Origin: Porites lobata
Taxonomy: Eukaryota; Cnidaria; Anthozoa; Scleractinia; Poritidae
DNA: 64,000 nt
NCBI GenBank assembly: GCA_942486035.1
Contig: CALNXK010000033.1
Coordinates: forward strand, 2,815,001 to 2,879,000
Direction: 5' to 3'
The notes below the pieces were generated by a model. It saw nothing but the letters and a program-made list of their open reading frames with translations. It did no database searches and had not been told where the DNA came from. The translations under genes and the position numbers were made by a program. Of the stretch, positions 44,801 to 59,800 are shown one piece after another (the stretch's first letter is position 1; every line of letters begins with the position of its first letter).

Positions 44801-47800
44801 TTTATGTATCATTTTCTCAGTGATTATTATGAAAAAGAAAACACAGACAGTTTTACAAAACTTGATGTATGTAAAGTGATATCTATGAAATTTTTGATGA
44901 GATAGAAAACAGACCTGATCAGTTGCCAGATTAGGGGTAAAATATTTCTTCCTCAGTGTGAAGAAGGGTCTTGCATGTTCTGTACATGTTCATCATACCT
45001 GTTGAACAGTTTGCTTAAAGTCTTATTTGCTGACATATATTTTGTTAGCTGGACATTTCAGAATGTTTTCATTCTCCAAAAAGAAAAAGGTGAAGTAATA
45101 TTAGAGTTTTGTGCTTTGCAGTTACTGCTAGAGTTGATGTTTGTTAGCAAAACAGTTCTTTTGGTGTTGCATCCTGCTATAATATTTTGTGTTGAATCTT
45201 TTTACAAGAGTGGTTTTACATAGGTACTCTGAAGGTAAGATTTATTTCACAAGATTTCATTATACAAGAAGTGGGAAACAATGATATGCATGACTTCATT
45301 GCTTATCTAGTCTGCTTCACTTTTGGTACATTTTTAGTAACATCTACACAAAAGGAGGCTTGTCTCTTTGCACTGCGTGTTAGTGAATGCACCATTGATC
45401 AGAAATGGAGCTTAATTGTATCCCTGTATCTTGAAAATCACAAAGAAACATTACCTATCAGTATGTTAGTTTAAGATCTCCAAGCTTCCTTTATTAGTTA
45501 ACACACAAGTAAAAAATGCTCACCACTGTGAAATGCTGTGAAGCATCTTTTGCTGTAAAACCTGTTCCTTGCATTAATGATCAGAGTTGTTGAAATGCTT
45601 CTGATTGTTTTTCCCTGGTTGATGTTTTAGATATTTTCTTTGAACATGTAGAAAATGTACTCTTTTGCCCTTTGCATTGGCAGTTTTTTACCTAATATGT
45701 CTTGAGTCCTGTTACAAAAGTACCCTTTGTTTCAACGTTTTCTTTTGTCAAGACAGACAAGGTCAGTATAAAAAGAACAAAAGAATTGGAGTGTTAATCT
45801 TTGTTTACCAGATTCACTCATTTTCCTTTCCACTGATGCCGAATTTTCTGGAGTGTTGAACTATTACTTTTTTGACTTAAGAAGTTTCTGGGCTGTGAAA
45901 AACTTTTCATTAAGGCAACGTTAAAGTCAAAGGGTCCTTTAACTTATCCAGCTCTTTCATACAAGACAGCTGTGTGCAGTAGTGGATTTTGCCTGTCTTT
46001 GTATTCAAAGGAGTGCATTCATGGCTGCAATCACCAGTTCAATCAGATTAACTGTTCCAAAAATTGTAAGTGATTTGGAGTTCCTAGGTAGCTTTAATTT
46101 ATTAGTTAATTTGTGACATCTTCCATATGTCACACTGTTACAGTATAATCCCTTTGACAGAGAGAATTGCTCAAGTGAATATCATTATTGCAGAAAAATA
46201 CAAAGCCTGTCCACTCTTCAGTCCATTTTATGGCCAAAGTCACCCAAAATCCAAAATTTAATGTTGTGCAATCTTTAAATACAGGTAATATTATGTAAAA
46301 GAAGTGCTTATTAGCCTTCATTTAATTGGCAACACTTAACAATTTCATCCCCACATGTAAAGTTAGAACCACTTTGCACAGTAAATAAATATATACAAAA
46401 ACTGCCAACACTTTTTGAGTTAAGGGTGTGAGATTGTAAAGGACCTGATGATGTCCAAAGATTTCTGAACATGTTCCAAAATTTTACTTTGCCTTCCCAA
46501 AAAGTTTCTACGCTCACCAGAAAATGATTTTACGCTGAACAGACATTAAATTTGGAGGTCTGGGTGAATGTGTGACCATTCTCTTCCTGCTTGGATTTAA
46601 GTATAAATGTGCCAGTTAACATTGCCAAAAATTCCAACAGTAGGATCTGTCACCAAAAGGAGCGCAAAAGCATTGAAAGAGGATATAAATAACAAGGTAA
46701 ATACAAAATTAGGTACGGATGGACAAGCTCGAAAAAGATGAAAACGGATTGGCATATCAGTTTTTCAAGGTTTATTTTTGTTGGTTATAACTTTTCGTAG
46801 AATGTTTGGGAGACATATTTGTTTGAGATGAAGCTGTGTTTTTGTTATAATCTTATTATTTACAAAGGATTTATTCACTAATGTTGAGTTTCTTAGGAGA
46901 TATGTACATAATTGGCATTTCTGTATTTCCTCGAATAATAGCCGTCCCTCGATTAATCACCTCCCTCAAATAATCGCTCCACTTTGAATAATCACCTCGC
47001 TCAAATAATCGCCCCTCTTTGATCGTAATTTTTAAAATAATCACCTCCCTCAAATAATCCCCCCCCGACCCCTCTTGCCATCCTCTCTTTCTTTTATCCC
47101 CCCCTTGTCAAGCTGAAGTGGAATCTTATCCAGAAAAACTGATCAGTGGCGATTCAAGCTCTGAAAATAAATCAAGGAAAAATTTGGAACACTTAAAAAG
47201 CTCATGTTCAGTTTATTTGATGTGATAATTTTTTGATCTAATGGGATAATAAAACAAAAATTTATGGCACAACTTTTGGTGAGCAATATATGAAATAATC
47301 GCCTCCCTCGAATGATTGCATTCCCTCAAATAGTCTGCCCCTTTTGAAGCGAACAAAGAAATAATCGCCCCTTGTTAATATTTGAGGATATATTAAAAAA
47401 CTGAACTAGACAGCCGTGATAGGCTCTGTCAAAGGGCATGAGCTGATGTTACATCAAATTTTTCCATCTTAAGTGTGAGATTTGGTAGTTACAGCTGTAC
47501 TCTACAGTCAACTGGCGCCAAGGGGGCCATAGAAAGTGTCCATATTTACTGAGTGTCAGTTTAAGCAGGTTGAATTGAGTGGAAATGTAAGGCCTAGTGA
47601 CAAGCAAAACTGTCTGTAATATTGAGGTGTCTGGATTGAGCGGGTTTCTATAAAGCAAGGTTGGACTGTATTCCACATATAAGAAAGCACTACTTAACAC
47701 AGCTGTACAGTTCTACATGTAGCTTTTATACAAGTTTTTTTGTTTCCAAAGAATTTTGTCTGTGAACTTGAAAGTTAAAACCACTGCTTGTTCAACAATA

Positions 47801-50800
47801 TAAACACTGCTTCATATCCACATACCTTATTTCCTATCCACTTGTGGCATAACTAACTCAAGGAGCAAATTGTTTGAATTCTTCCTTTTTTTATGACAAG
47901 TACATGTAGTTTTTTTTATGAATACAGTTATGCCTTTCCAGTTACAGAGTTGGTGCTGTACATTGCTGATGCCATGAAAATTTTGGGAAGGAGATAGCAT
48001 GATGAGCCGAGGACTACGTTGTAGTCATTATTTCCAATCTACCAATGTTTCCTGAATAAAATAATATTTGTGTCAAATAGACAGTATTTTTGCTACCAAA
48101 AAACTTGTCTTTAGCTGTCCTTTTTATCTTCAATTTTTACTACATATACCATAATAAGCCTTAGATGTTGATTTGAGGATAGTGTGTACATGTGATATTT
48201 CAATTAATGTAGTGTAGGTTTTTGAAATTCAAACTTTATCCTGATTCGTGCATTTTGAAATCATTTTAAAACTACATGTTCTTGTACTGACAGAAATGCG
48301 TGTTTTTATGCAGTTCGCATAACAATAGAGCATTTCAAAATACATTATTATTATTACTATTCTTCACACTACACCAAAAGCACATACTTCTCCCTTCCAA
48401 AGTTGGCAAAATGAAGTTGGAAAACTGCTTGCTTTGATTAAAACTCAGCTAGTTTACACATGTAGCTACATGTATGAATGTTTTATGCTGGGTTGTGTGC
48501 AGGTGACAGCATAAATGTCCAATTCTTGCATACTTAGTTCTAATATCACTTTAATGTTAATATTGCTATAATTTGGTGCCCCTTTTATCTTTTTGTCTTC
48601 CGCTATCTCCTCGTACCTTGTATGTTTCATGTGCAAAGAAAGATTTAAAATTTGCTCTCTTTTTCAGGCAAAATTTCAGTGCTTAACTGTAAAATGTTAC
48701 CTGCAAAAGAGGCTTATTTTTGCATACATATTTAATGAGAATCTTCTGGTGGTTCTCATTTTATGAAATATCAACAAAAAGCAATGGTTTTATTTATTTA
48801 TTTTTGTTTTACATATAAAAATTGGTAAATCCCACACTTTTTTTTAAGGGTGCTTCTTTCAAACCTAGTCTTTTATATCTTTGTGCAAGATTATCCTTGA
48901 GTGGCATTCTCTTCCTGTGAATGTTTGAGTTAAGAAATGTAAATTAAACCTATAGTGAGTATAAATGACTGTGATGTACCTGTCAGGTTTTTGTTTGGAG
49001 CCAATCACATCGTTCAAAATATGAATTGATGAAAGATGAATTCGTAAACTTTGTGCACGTAGTACGTACACCTGTGACATTACTATGCAGAGTCTTCGCT
49101 ACAAAGCAGAAAAATTCTTTGATGTTGAAATTAATACATAAACTAATTCATCTTGCATTCATGAATTAGTATTTACATCTGGAGCTGTTATTGAAGTTAT
49201 TTTTGTGAATATTGTTGGGAAATTATTAAGCCACATCCGTGGATTGGAACTGTCAAGGAGAGTCAGCTCTACAAGTGGAATATATTTAACACTCTGTTGT
49301 TGAACTAAAGGTCTCTCTAACATTCCATTATACCGCTTTCTTCTGTGGCTGTAATAATCCTTGCAGCACTTCTGATGGTAAGTTAATTTCGGTTTGAAGC
49401 TTATTGCACCAAAACGGACAATGCTATAATGCATACAGGCCTGTGCTGTACTGTCAAAAGGGAATAGAAAAGCAGATGATTCCTCAAACTGCTTTGTATG
49501 GTTAATCTTGTAAGTTGTGTATGACCCACTTACATTTCATAATTTTGTTTGAAGTGTGTTTTTTCTCATTTTTGGTTGAAGATTTTCACTGTTCCAATGC
49601 CAAGCAAGTTATGTAATATGTTAATGATTGCAGGTAGCCTTTTGTTGACTGTTGAATTAGCATAAGTTTACAACCAAGTAATAATATTATTAGTGATATA
49701 CCAGCTTATCTTACATTATGTGCACATGTAAAAACAAATTTCACTCCTTACATTTTGCATAAGTGGTATGCTTTTCCATTTTTTCCAACCCAGTCAGCTA
49801 AAACATTATATATTAATCCACAGAACAGTACAGTACATTTTTTTACATGTAAGTTAAATTGCTTATTGATAAGTCACCCAGACTCAACAGTTGGAAACCA
49901 TATGTTAATATTGTTATTAGTGCTCTGTTCAAGAATGTTCACATGAACACTGCTTTCACTATGAAACATAAAGAATCATCGATTCTTGAAAATTATGGAC
50001 ACTTCTATTTATAAATTGTACACATATTTTGGTACTTTATGAGGGTTTCTTACCCTATAAACGCCATTCAGAAAAGGGAAAGAAAATTACAATCTGTTAT
50101 GTTGTAGCTCTAGAGTATTGTGGACAGACCTGCAAAAATAGTCTGATATTATTAATTTTTTGGTTAAACCATCTAACCTTTAACAGTTAACATCTGTTAT
50201 TTTACCCCACAATAAATTATTACCATCACTGTCTAGTCTTGCATATAGACCTACATGTACGACACTGTAAGGTACATTTTTTAACAATTCCTATCAAAGA
50301 AGGGAGTGTGAAATTTAAGCCTCTCTTTGACTACTTGTGGACATTGTTTTCTTTGTGTGTTCATATCATCATTTCATTGCTTAATTCAGATTTACAATAA
50401 TTTATTTTCTCGCTGCCCTTAAATAGGAAAGGCTACATTTTTGTCTAGGTGGTAAAAATGGTATTCAATTGACAAGTCAATAAAAGTAATTTATATAAAT
50501 TGTACAAATGGTTAAGAGCAGAAGAAAAGTTACTTGTAAGTCATTGTTTTCTTTCTTTAAGGTTTGTATGTTGTCTTTACCCATGTTTTGTTCAAATTGT
50601 GAGTTCTCCTGCAAAGCTTGGAACTACATGTGCTGCTTTGAACGTGCTGCTTTATTTGTGCTGCTTTAAATGCAAATATATTTCATACAAAATTGACACA
50701 TACGACATATTAGAAGAGGTAGATCGCTCACTAATTTAGAAGATCTCCAGTTTGCCCGGCCACCCCCTGTACCCTTCTGTCCCCAAAACAAAAGAAAGTT

Positions 50801-53800
50801 CAGAGCGCCTCAGAGTTCCTAGCAGTCATCTTCCTAGGGTTAATACCCAGAGTTTTAAAAATAGTTTTTTTAATAGGCCAGTTTTCAAATATAGATTTGC
50901 TATTTATTGTGGATTTGCTATTCATTGTGGATCTTGAATATTAAATTCTATACTTCTACATGGAATTTTTTAAGCCTTGTAATTCTTTCTGCTGTTTTCA
51001 ATGTAGGTGTTCTTGATTCTTAGCGTGTATTTTTGCTTAAAAACTATAATGATAACCATTTTGCATGCACACGTGATCATGCCTTATCAAAAGTACATGT
51101 AATTGCATGGTAATGAGAACAACCATGACACCGAGGGCAAACAGGAGCAGCAGGTTTAATAAGCAAAACAAAAGCTCTTAGCTTGCCGTGCTCACACTTT
51201 TTAGCAGATTTCTTTGCAATCGTTGCATGACTTATACAAATCAGAATGGCAATGTTATGGTTGCGTTAATCTCTAAGATTGCTGTTCCATCAACAGTAAT
51301 CCTAGCAACTTCAATTTCACAGGGAATGGCCATAGATCCTCTTAAGTATATGGGGAAATGGATTGTATTATCCACCGGAAAGAGATTTACTCAGTAGATA
51401 GCATTATCCACCTATCCAACAACAGGGCCCTGATCTTCATGCATTTCCTAGAAGAAGTGGAACCTGGGAGATCATTTTATTAATTCTTGTTACCTTTTGT
51501 CTTGATTCTGTACTGATATTGTTAAAAGAAAATTGAGGTTAATGACTTATGGACAAGGACGACTACAAATACGTGATTTGACTTGAAGTTTTTCGTGTCT
51601 TCTCAAAATATAGACTTCGCAGAAAAGCTTTAGTTTACCATATTTCAGTAGAAACGTTAGCACCGTTGTCTTAAGTGAAGGAGGTTATGCACCTTCCCAG
51701 TCGCAAATGATGATAAAACTTCTAACATTTGATATCTTGTTTTTGCTAGCATGACAATCGTGCTAAAACTCGTAATAGAATGACGACGGCTACCACATTT
51801 TCCCGCCAAAATGACGCTGGTTCTCGCGCAAGCACTACTTAGTATTGAGAAAATCTCAAACTCATAGTCGTACTCATCTTAGAACCTAAAGGTCTCTATT
51901 AAGTGGCAAGATAACCTGAGTGTATTGTTCATCGCCTGTGGTTTATATTACACTGTATTAGAAAACATTGTGGTTGAAGAAAATATCCATACCTGCCTAA
52001 TGGATGATGAGTGTTAAATTTCAAGGGGAGGGGATCTTAAAGGTAAAAAAGGCAATGCATGTACCCATACTGCATTTTCCTGGGAGGGGGTGGGGATTTA
52101 AGGGGTGGGAAAGGGGTTTCGAACCAAACTACCCTCCACAGGAAGTTTATGTTATTTTTTTGGAACAACACATTTTAAAGAGCATGTTTTTTTTATTTCT
52201 ATTTTTTTTATTGTCTAAACAGGGCTAAATGTAATATTAAAATATATACTACAAATTTTGTATGATAGATTACAGTATGCAGTTAAGTTAAGGATATGCA
52301 TTATTATATTACTATTTTTGAAGCAATGCTAATCACATGTCCTTGACAATGGGAGGTGGCTTCATGTAACTTGCCCATTTTACATTCCATTTGATACATG
52401 TATGTGTCTGTCTTGAACTCCTGTGCTTTGCAGTGTAAACCTCCCTATAAATCAAACTAGCTTCAATACTTTAAAATATATATACCTTATTACAGCTCTG
52501 TCATTTCTTAATATTTTTATTCTTTTTCTTTATAAATATGCTCCCAGATTTTGGCCATAACAACTTCTAGGTAGGCCTAATTTAAAAATTTGACTTCCAG
52601 AAACTTCCGTTTTGAATATTGTTTAGAGGCAGCTTATGAAACATTTATGACATATTCCTCATGTAGCTTTGTTGTCATAAATTAAGCAATGTAAGATATT
52701 CCCCTTTGATGTTCAAACATATGACTTAACATCTTGTTTTCTGTGTAACGTTTTTAAACTACATATACAGAGTACATTAAGTGTATTTGGGTGCTTTAAG
52801 ATTACTTAGGTTTTTAAGAATCCACCATGCTTAAGTCCTTGCAGCTGAATTGTAAAATTGTTTGAACTTCAGAGTGGTGTAGATAAATTAAAAACCTGTT
52901 TACACGAGACTAAAATACATGTATCATTGTTTTGGGATGTTGTGTAATCTTCAGTTAGTTGATAAGAGGCGGGTTTGTGGATGAGTATACAGCGGCAAAG
53001 GGACAAAACTTGTATTTTTCTAGTCCACATGAAACATTTAGTAGTTTTATAATAATTCCAGACAAGCCTCAAATTACCATTTTCAAAGCTGGGAGATCAT
53101 CAATAATTTATGTTGTAGATAGGCAGGGCAGATTATAAGTCTTTTAGCGGTATAATTTTTGTTCTATTTTTTTATTTATATTAAAGAAGGACTTTTGGCA
53201 GGAATTGAACACTTCTCAGAACAGTTGGATGTTACCTTATTTGTTGACAATAATTATTATTGTTTTCCAGAAGGACATCAGAAAAGAATTAACATCATGT
53301 GCATATTACATGAGTAGGGTTTCACATCTGATAATTAAGACATGCGTACGTGGATATCGCTGAGAGGTGCTTTCATTTATAGTAACACCTCTAAATTCTC
53401 TTAGAAGGGATAGAATGTGCAAAGCTGTGATCTTGAGCTTATCAATTGTCACATTTAACCCTTCTTTCCATGGTTCAGTTCACTGTTGTTAATTTTGAAT
53501 CACTTTATGAATGTCTACAGCTCTGTAGCATTGATGTAAACAAATTACCAATGATGACTAAATTATCCCAATTCACAGTGAATTTTGGGTGAGTCATGAC
53601 CAAAATTTGCATTTTAAGCAACCTCACAAAAGCTGCGACATTGTGAAGAATTCTGTGTCAGAAATGAACATGCATGTATGGCTATAAAGAAACCAGTTTT
53701 TTCCCAGTTGCTGTTCCTGTGAAAGGAGAAGACCTGTATGGTTACTATTGCCTAAGTTGCTCTTCAAGTGAATCTTCAGAATCAACAATGTTGCTCTTTG

Positions 53801-56800
53801 ACTGGGTTGGTTGTATTTTATGTTATCTTGCTCATTCTGTGGGGCAATATAAGGTCAACGTTTTAAAAGATTGGGACTAACTGGTTTGTAACACATGTAG
53901 AATATCAAGGGAGTTCAAATTGATTTTGCGACTACAAAATGAGGCAGATTTTTTTCTGGTATGGTTAAGATTGGATCATTTTACGTTTTACATACTTCTC
54001 ATTATTTTATAAATTTACCTTTGTATTCTGGAGAGAAATTACTTGATTACATTTTCTTGTTTTCTCAAGTTCTTTTGTTATGTTTAATTTGGCAAAAATC
54101 TATACATATATTTATATCAAAATAAAGGTTAAAACTCTTTTAAGAAGATTTTTATCACCTTACATACATATTACTTATTTTTACGGTACTTTAAGTTTGT
54201 ACATACCAATAGCTGCATGAAGATTCCCAAAGAACTTCCAGGGTTGTTTTATCATAGACCAGTAACCTCTGTTTTACTTAAACAGTGGAGAAGTAAAACT
54301 TATGTAAAGAGACTTGTACTTTTCTAACGTACAAGTTATCATCATTCTTTTGTGTAAAGTGTTGAAATTTCCTTTTTGTTTTCCGTGCTTCCCAGGTTTC
54401 TTTCCATGTTGCACCTGCAATTTTTAAGCCCTGGTACCTCTAATATTATTACAAGGCAGTGTGGCCGAGTGGTCAGTGTGTCGAACTTTCAAGCCAGTGG
54501 TCCCAGGTTGAATCCTACCCTGGCCACACCTGGTCAAATCCTTTTTTGTCCTTGTAAAACTACGTAGTTGCCTCCTACCAGTTGGGGCTTTTTAATGAAG
54601 TTAAATTTATTTAGCACAGTTAACCCTTTAAGTCCCGACAGTGACCAACATTAATTTTCTCCCAATGATATCCGTACATTGTCAAGAGACTAGGTTATGA
54701 GAATTAATAAAATGATCACCTAAGAGAAAAAAAATACTTTGATCTTTTGTCAAATTCTCTCAACTCATTCTTTAAGGAAATATATAGAGATCAGTTTGGA
54801 GAATTTGTATTTAGATATTGGGGCTTAAAGGTGAACAATGAGGATTGAGGGCGTGGTCAGCAGTCAGTAGTTTGGCTCATGCCCAGTCAGCCTTGCTTTC
54901 TTCACCTCCATGTGCTCAGTACAACGTTTTCCTGGTGGCCACTCTCTTTGTTTAGCCTTTGGATCATTCTTTTACCCCCATCCCTCCCCGCCCCTTTATT
55001 TTTCCACTGATTAATCAGTGACAGGTGCCTGGCTCCATTGGCATAGGGGCTCATGGCTGGAGGGCATGCGTTTGCCAGCCATGGGGGCGTAACTCTGTCT
55101 AGGGGCCGGCTGTGCCAAAAGTGGAAGCCCCTGGACATTCCAGGCACCCACCTCCACTAAGCAATGCAGTTGTTAAATCCTGTTATGTTCTGTTTGGATT
55201 ATTAACTTGTTTCTAGTTATTATTTGAGTTGAGGGGCTTTATGCTAGCTGGAAAGCTAAAGCTGAAAGCTGAAGGGCCACTATAAACAAACCTTTTTTTG
55301 TTAAAAAGGCCATTAATTTGTTGTCATCTCAGCTCCCATCTCAGTCTGCATCTAACTTTGTGGTTACAAACTTTGCAGGATTTTGATAACCAGCATCGGA
55401 CTTCTGATACCAGTAGTCTAGAAGAAGAGAGAGAAAATGCCCGGCGGGATCTTCAGCGAAGAGCTTTGGAGGCCTTAGAGGCAGCAAGGGTATGTTGAAA
55501 CAACTTGGCTGGATTTTATTAGTTGTTTTGTTTAATCCTTTCACTTTAAAATTCGTAAATGAAATCTTGTGATGTAATCCATTCAAATTAAATCTCTTTG
55601 GCAGAACTAGTACTACAGCTGTATTTAATTCCTTAAGATTTTCCGTATTCAACTTGTTTATTCATATGCCCTTGAATCATATTTCATTACTCCAAAACAA
55701 AATCTTATCTTTTTTATAGCTATGTGTAGAGTCCTGTTATGAAAATATGCGTTATCATTATCGAAAAAAAACAGAAATAAACCTCTTTCATAATGGCGAC
55801 ACAGGGATGTAGATAAGGAAAAGCTAAGCAGGTTTTTTTATTAATCAAGCCAGCTTTTTTACTCAACTGCACCTTCAAAATTATATTAGTCCAGGTCTTT
55901 GTTTTCCAGAGCAATTTGGGCCGGCAGCTGGCTCTTAGCGACACTCGTGGCAACGTACATATTAATTTTGTTATTCTCTTGATAATGATGATAACAAGCC
56001 TTTCTGACCTTGTTTGAAAGTAACAATTCTTTTGTATTTTGCACATGCTAACGAGGTCAAAAAGGCTAATAATTATCATAATTATCATACATGACCAAGA
56101 ATATATTAATAGGCTGCCTTTATGAAAGAGGTCTATGTGTGTAAATAAAACACAAAACTCTGTTTTGATTCGTGTATTTGTAAACTATGTGTGAATGATT
56201 TCTACAAGCTGTGCCTCCTTTGCCACCTTGTCTAGTTATAGATTTTCTGTGCTGGAGATTTATGCATTTTCCTTCAATAACAAAAATAAACGTGTTTGGT
56301 GTTTTTTTTTCTTTGTTGCCATCCTGCGTAAAAAAAGTTTCATGACCAGGATCATTATATGTAAGTGCTGACAGCGGGCTAAAAAAACTGGCTGCTTAGA
56401 GGCGTGAGCCATCTACTTTTTTGGGAAAAATGGGAAAGTGTGAGTGAAAGCCTGAATTGCCTACAGCCTCAATTGTACCAAGCCGCCTACTTTCACATCC
56501 TAGCTGTCTACTTTAAAACTTAATAAGAACCCTGCATGACGCCTATGTGATTTTTGAATCTAGTCAAAGCAAGTGGCATTTGCTGTGAGAACAAACATTG
56601 CGTATGACGGAAGCATAGATGATGATTCCCCAGTGCATGGTGCTGCAGTGTCTTTTGATGCTAAAGACTTCCTTCATGTTAAAGAGGTACTTGTAAAATC
56701 TATCAGAAAGTAACTGCACTTTGGTTTTCCAGTTAAATTGAATAGAGAGAAGTGTGATGTCGCAGAAGCAGAACAGTAGGGAACTTGAGCAGTAATGACG

Positions 56801-59800
56801 GCAATGGCAGTAAGAATGACAAAAATGCAATAAGTTTCTCCTAGCATAACAACAACCTTGCATGTGCAGCTTGCTTTTTTGTACATTTCTTAGCTGTTGT
56901 TGTATGACTGCGACATGAAACTTCCTAATTTTGTGCACCTGCTTTATGGAGTAGGTTAACACAACACAAAGTTTTTCTTTTTCTAAACTTAAATACGGTC
57001 CCTTCAGGTTCAACCCCAGAAGAATTTGCGGACATTTGACGAGTTAAATTTCATTTAAGACTGAGCTTGAAACAATCATCCAGAAATTTTGCTATCATGG
57101 CAATGTGATGGAACGACTTTTCCTCTCTAACCAAGAGTAACAACATTGTGCCCCTTTTGAGTCTGTCTGCTATAGTTAAGCGGGCAACAGAAAGCTTTCC
57201 TCTCCTTCCAAGCATTATTGATATTAACGTTTTATAAGAGACAATTTGCCTACTTGCTATGTCTGAAAAAACATCTGGACTACAGCTGAAAAATCATTTT
57301 ATGGCACCTAACTAGAAATGGTAAATAACACATTTACAAAATAAAAGTGTAATTATTGACATCCTCACTAAGGATGAGTCTTTCAATTTTCAAAAATATT
57401 TGCATCTATAATGATGAAATTTGATACTACTATGTATGTAAGTGTTAGAATGTGCCTTCCCTTCTCACTGGATTTTAAGACTATAATTATATATATTTTT
57501 TACAGAAATTTAATGACGACTGGTGGATTGGAAGAGTTGTAAAGGAGGGCTGTGACATTGGGTTTATTCCAAGGTACTGCTAAATGCTAAATGCTTCTTC
57601 AAAATGTCTCAGTTAACATTTCATTCATGGTACAAATGTACTTTGTCTTTCTTACATTTGCAGTCCCAGCAAACTGAACTCACTGCAACAACAATTTGGA
57701 CTCAGCAGTGTAGGCGGAAAAGGAAGCAAAACAAATCAGAAGTAAGATTTTTCATGTAATACTGTATATCAAAAACGACACGCAGGGTTTCATTTGATAT
57801 CCAAACACCGAGAAGTGGGTTGAAAAATGAGGTGCAGCTAAGTTTTTTAAGACCGACTTTGATGTTTCTGGATATCGGATGAAACACTGAGGGGAGTTTT
57901 TGATATAGCTTCTCAAATGTTAACTTCACAAAATTTTATGGTAATTAGTATGTGATATCCAAACTACCGTCATGGTTGTGATTTTCTTTGTTTTCTCTGT
58001 ATGTAATATTATTGAGCTTGAGAATGTCTTGTAGATGAGTGATTCTAGAAGAAGTAAAAATGTTCCACCTGGCTTGACTTTAAATAGTTTTGTGCTTTTG
58101 ATTGATATATTGTCAAATGTAGCAAAGTAACAAGAAATAAGAATATCTAGTCTATTATGTGAGTAACATCATTATTAAATTTCTACGTGAAGTACATAGC
58201 AGTTTCTCAGAGGTTATAAAACGTTGTTAAGTTAATGTACTGTTTCTTTTATAAATCTTTCATCCTTACCGAAGTGTCATGGTTTTGCTGCTGTTTTTTG
58301 TTAGGTCTGGTAGTGTTTTTCAGTTCGAAGGTATGATGAATCAAGCACAGTCTCCAACTAATACATCACCATCACGTCATTCTTCCACATCAGGACAAAG
58401 TAAGTTTTGCTATAGAAAGATATTATTTATCTTTGTTGATATGTGTAAAAGAAGCTGTCAGATTTCCGCCAATCAGCACGAAGTAGAAACAATCGCAAAT
58501 GTAAACAAACATTGAAAAAAAACATGCTAAGGGTAGTGGCATCATTTCTAATGTCATCTCTGTCAATCAGCATTTTGCATCAACTTATTCGATGCAGACA
58601 TTCAAATTCTTCTATCTCCCAGGAGAGCTTGCTCGCAGGCTACTTTGGGAATTAATACAAGCTAAGAATAATCATGTTCACTGTACATTACCATCAACAG
58701 TTGATGATGAGAATGGAATGGAATACGGTGATGAATCAAACCCATCGAGTCCAACTTCATCCAAGACATTGCCGAGGTCTCTATCAGGAACCACAGTATC
58801 ATCCCAAGGGACTCAAGGGGGCAAATCCAAAAAGCCGTTCTTCAAGAAGGTTTTGACACTGTTATATAATGATTATTATGACTATAGTTGAACCAGTAAA
58901 AAATAAACAGGGCTGTACTCTATGAGGGTGACTCTCTTGGGATCATTATACGTTTCTGGAAAACTGCCCACCTACCCCTCCCCTAAGCTAACATTAACAC
59001 TAACTTCTCACTTAGGGCAAAATGTTGGCTTAGGGGAGGGGTAGGTGGCAGTTTCCCAGAAATGTATAAGGATCCCTCTCTCATTACCTGTACCTTAAAA
59101 AAATACCCCCTTACTCCAACTGCTTGTCATGCTTAGCTTTACTATTCCAAAAACCTTCACCTTCGTAAATCATGCTTCAAGGGTGTGGGAAGTAGAAAGC
59201 TCTTGCTTTTACCTTATTTGTTGGGCATCCTGAATTTTATAAGAGGGTTTCGGGCTTGTTGCAGTGTTTCTTAGAGCAAAGCTGTTATGAAATTAATGCA
59301 CAATGATGTGTACCTGACAGTCTTTTTTTTACCTGTTTAGCAACAAGAGCAATTCTCACCTTATGATGTTGTACCATCGATGAGGCCTATTGTGTTGTTG
59401 GGACCATCCCTTAAAGGTTATGAGGTATGACCAACATCAATTTTCTCCTAACCACATCAGCAGATCATCAAGAGTAAAGGTTATGAGAATTACTAAATTG
59501 ATTACCACAGGGAGAATGCTTTGATCTTAAACCAATGTATGGAGATCAGTCTGGAGAATTTGTATGTGGATCTTGGGGCTTAAAGGGGTAAGAGGAGCCT
59601 GCACTCCTAATCCAGGTTTTTATTACGCATCTGTCACTTGTATGTAGTCAGCATTCGTTTGGACTTCCACTAACAATGAATGGAATGCTCAAAACGCAAT
59701 TTGATCACGCGTATTTCGAGCTTCTACCCCTTGTAATCTGATCACGCGTGTTTTGACCACCTGTCATGGGAAACTTACGCAAAGCACAGCGCTGAAGGAA

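Larger units (their letters stand above)
42178..55378. other. 13.2 kb intron 2 of CACNB
   Basis: AT-rich and without a supported gene on either strand; all open frames are short and lack domains. It holds the MITEs and SINE listed separately (44122, 46924, 47515, 51468, 54455, 54624). Alternative first exons of CACNB, known in other animals, could lie here, but I find none convincing. Confidence 0.6.

Noticed and set aside
59405..59424. CACNB exon partly derived from the MITE because CCCTTAAAGG resembles its terminus
   Set aside because: The codons encode GPSLKGYE, which is conserved in calcium channel beta subunits generally, so the likeness is coincidental.
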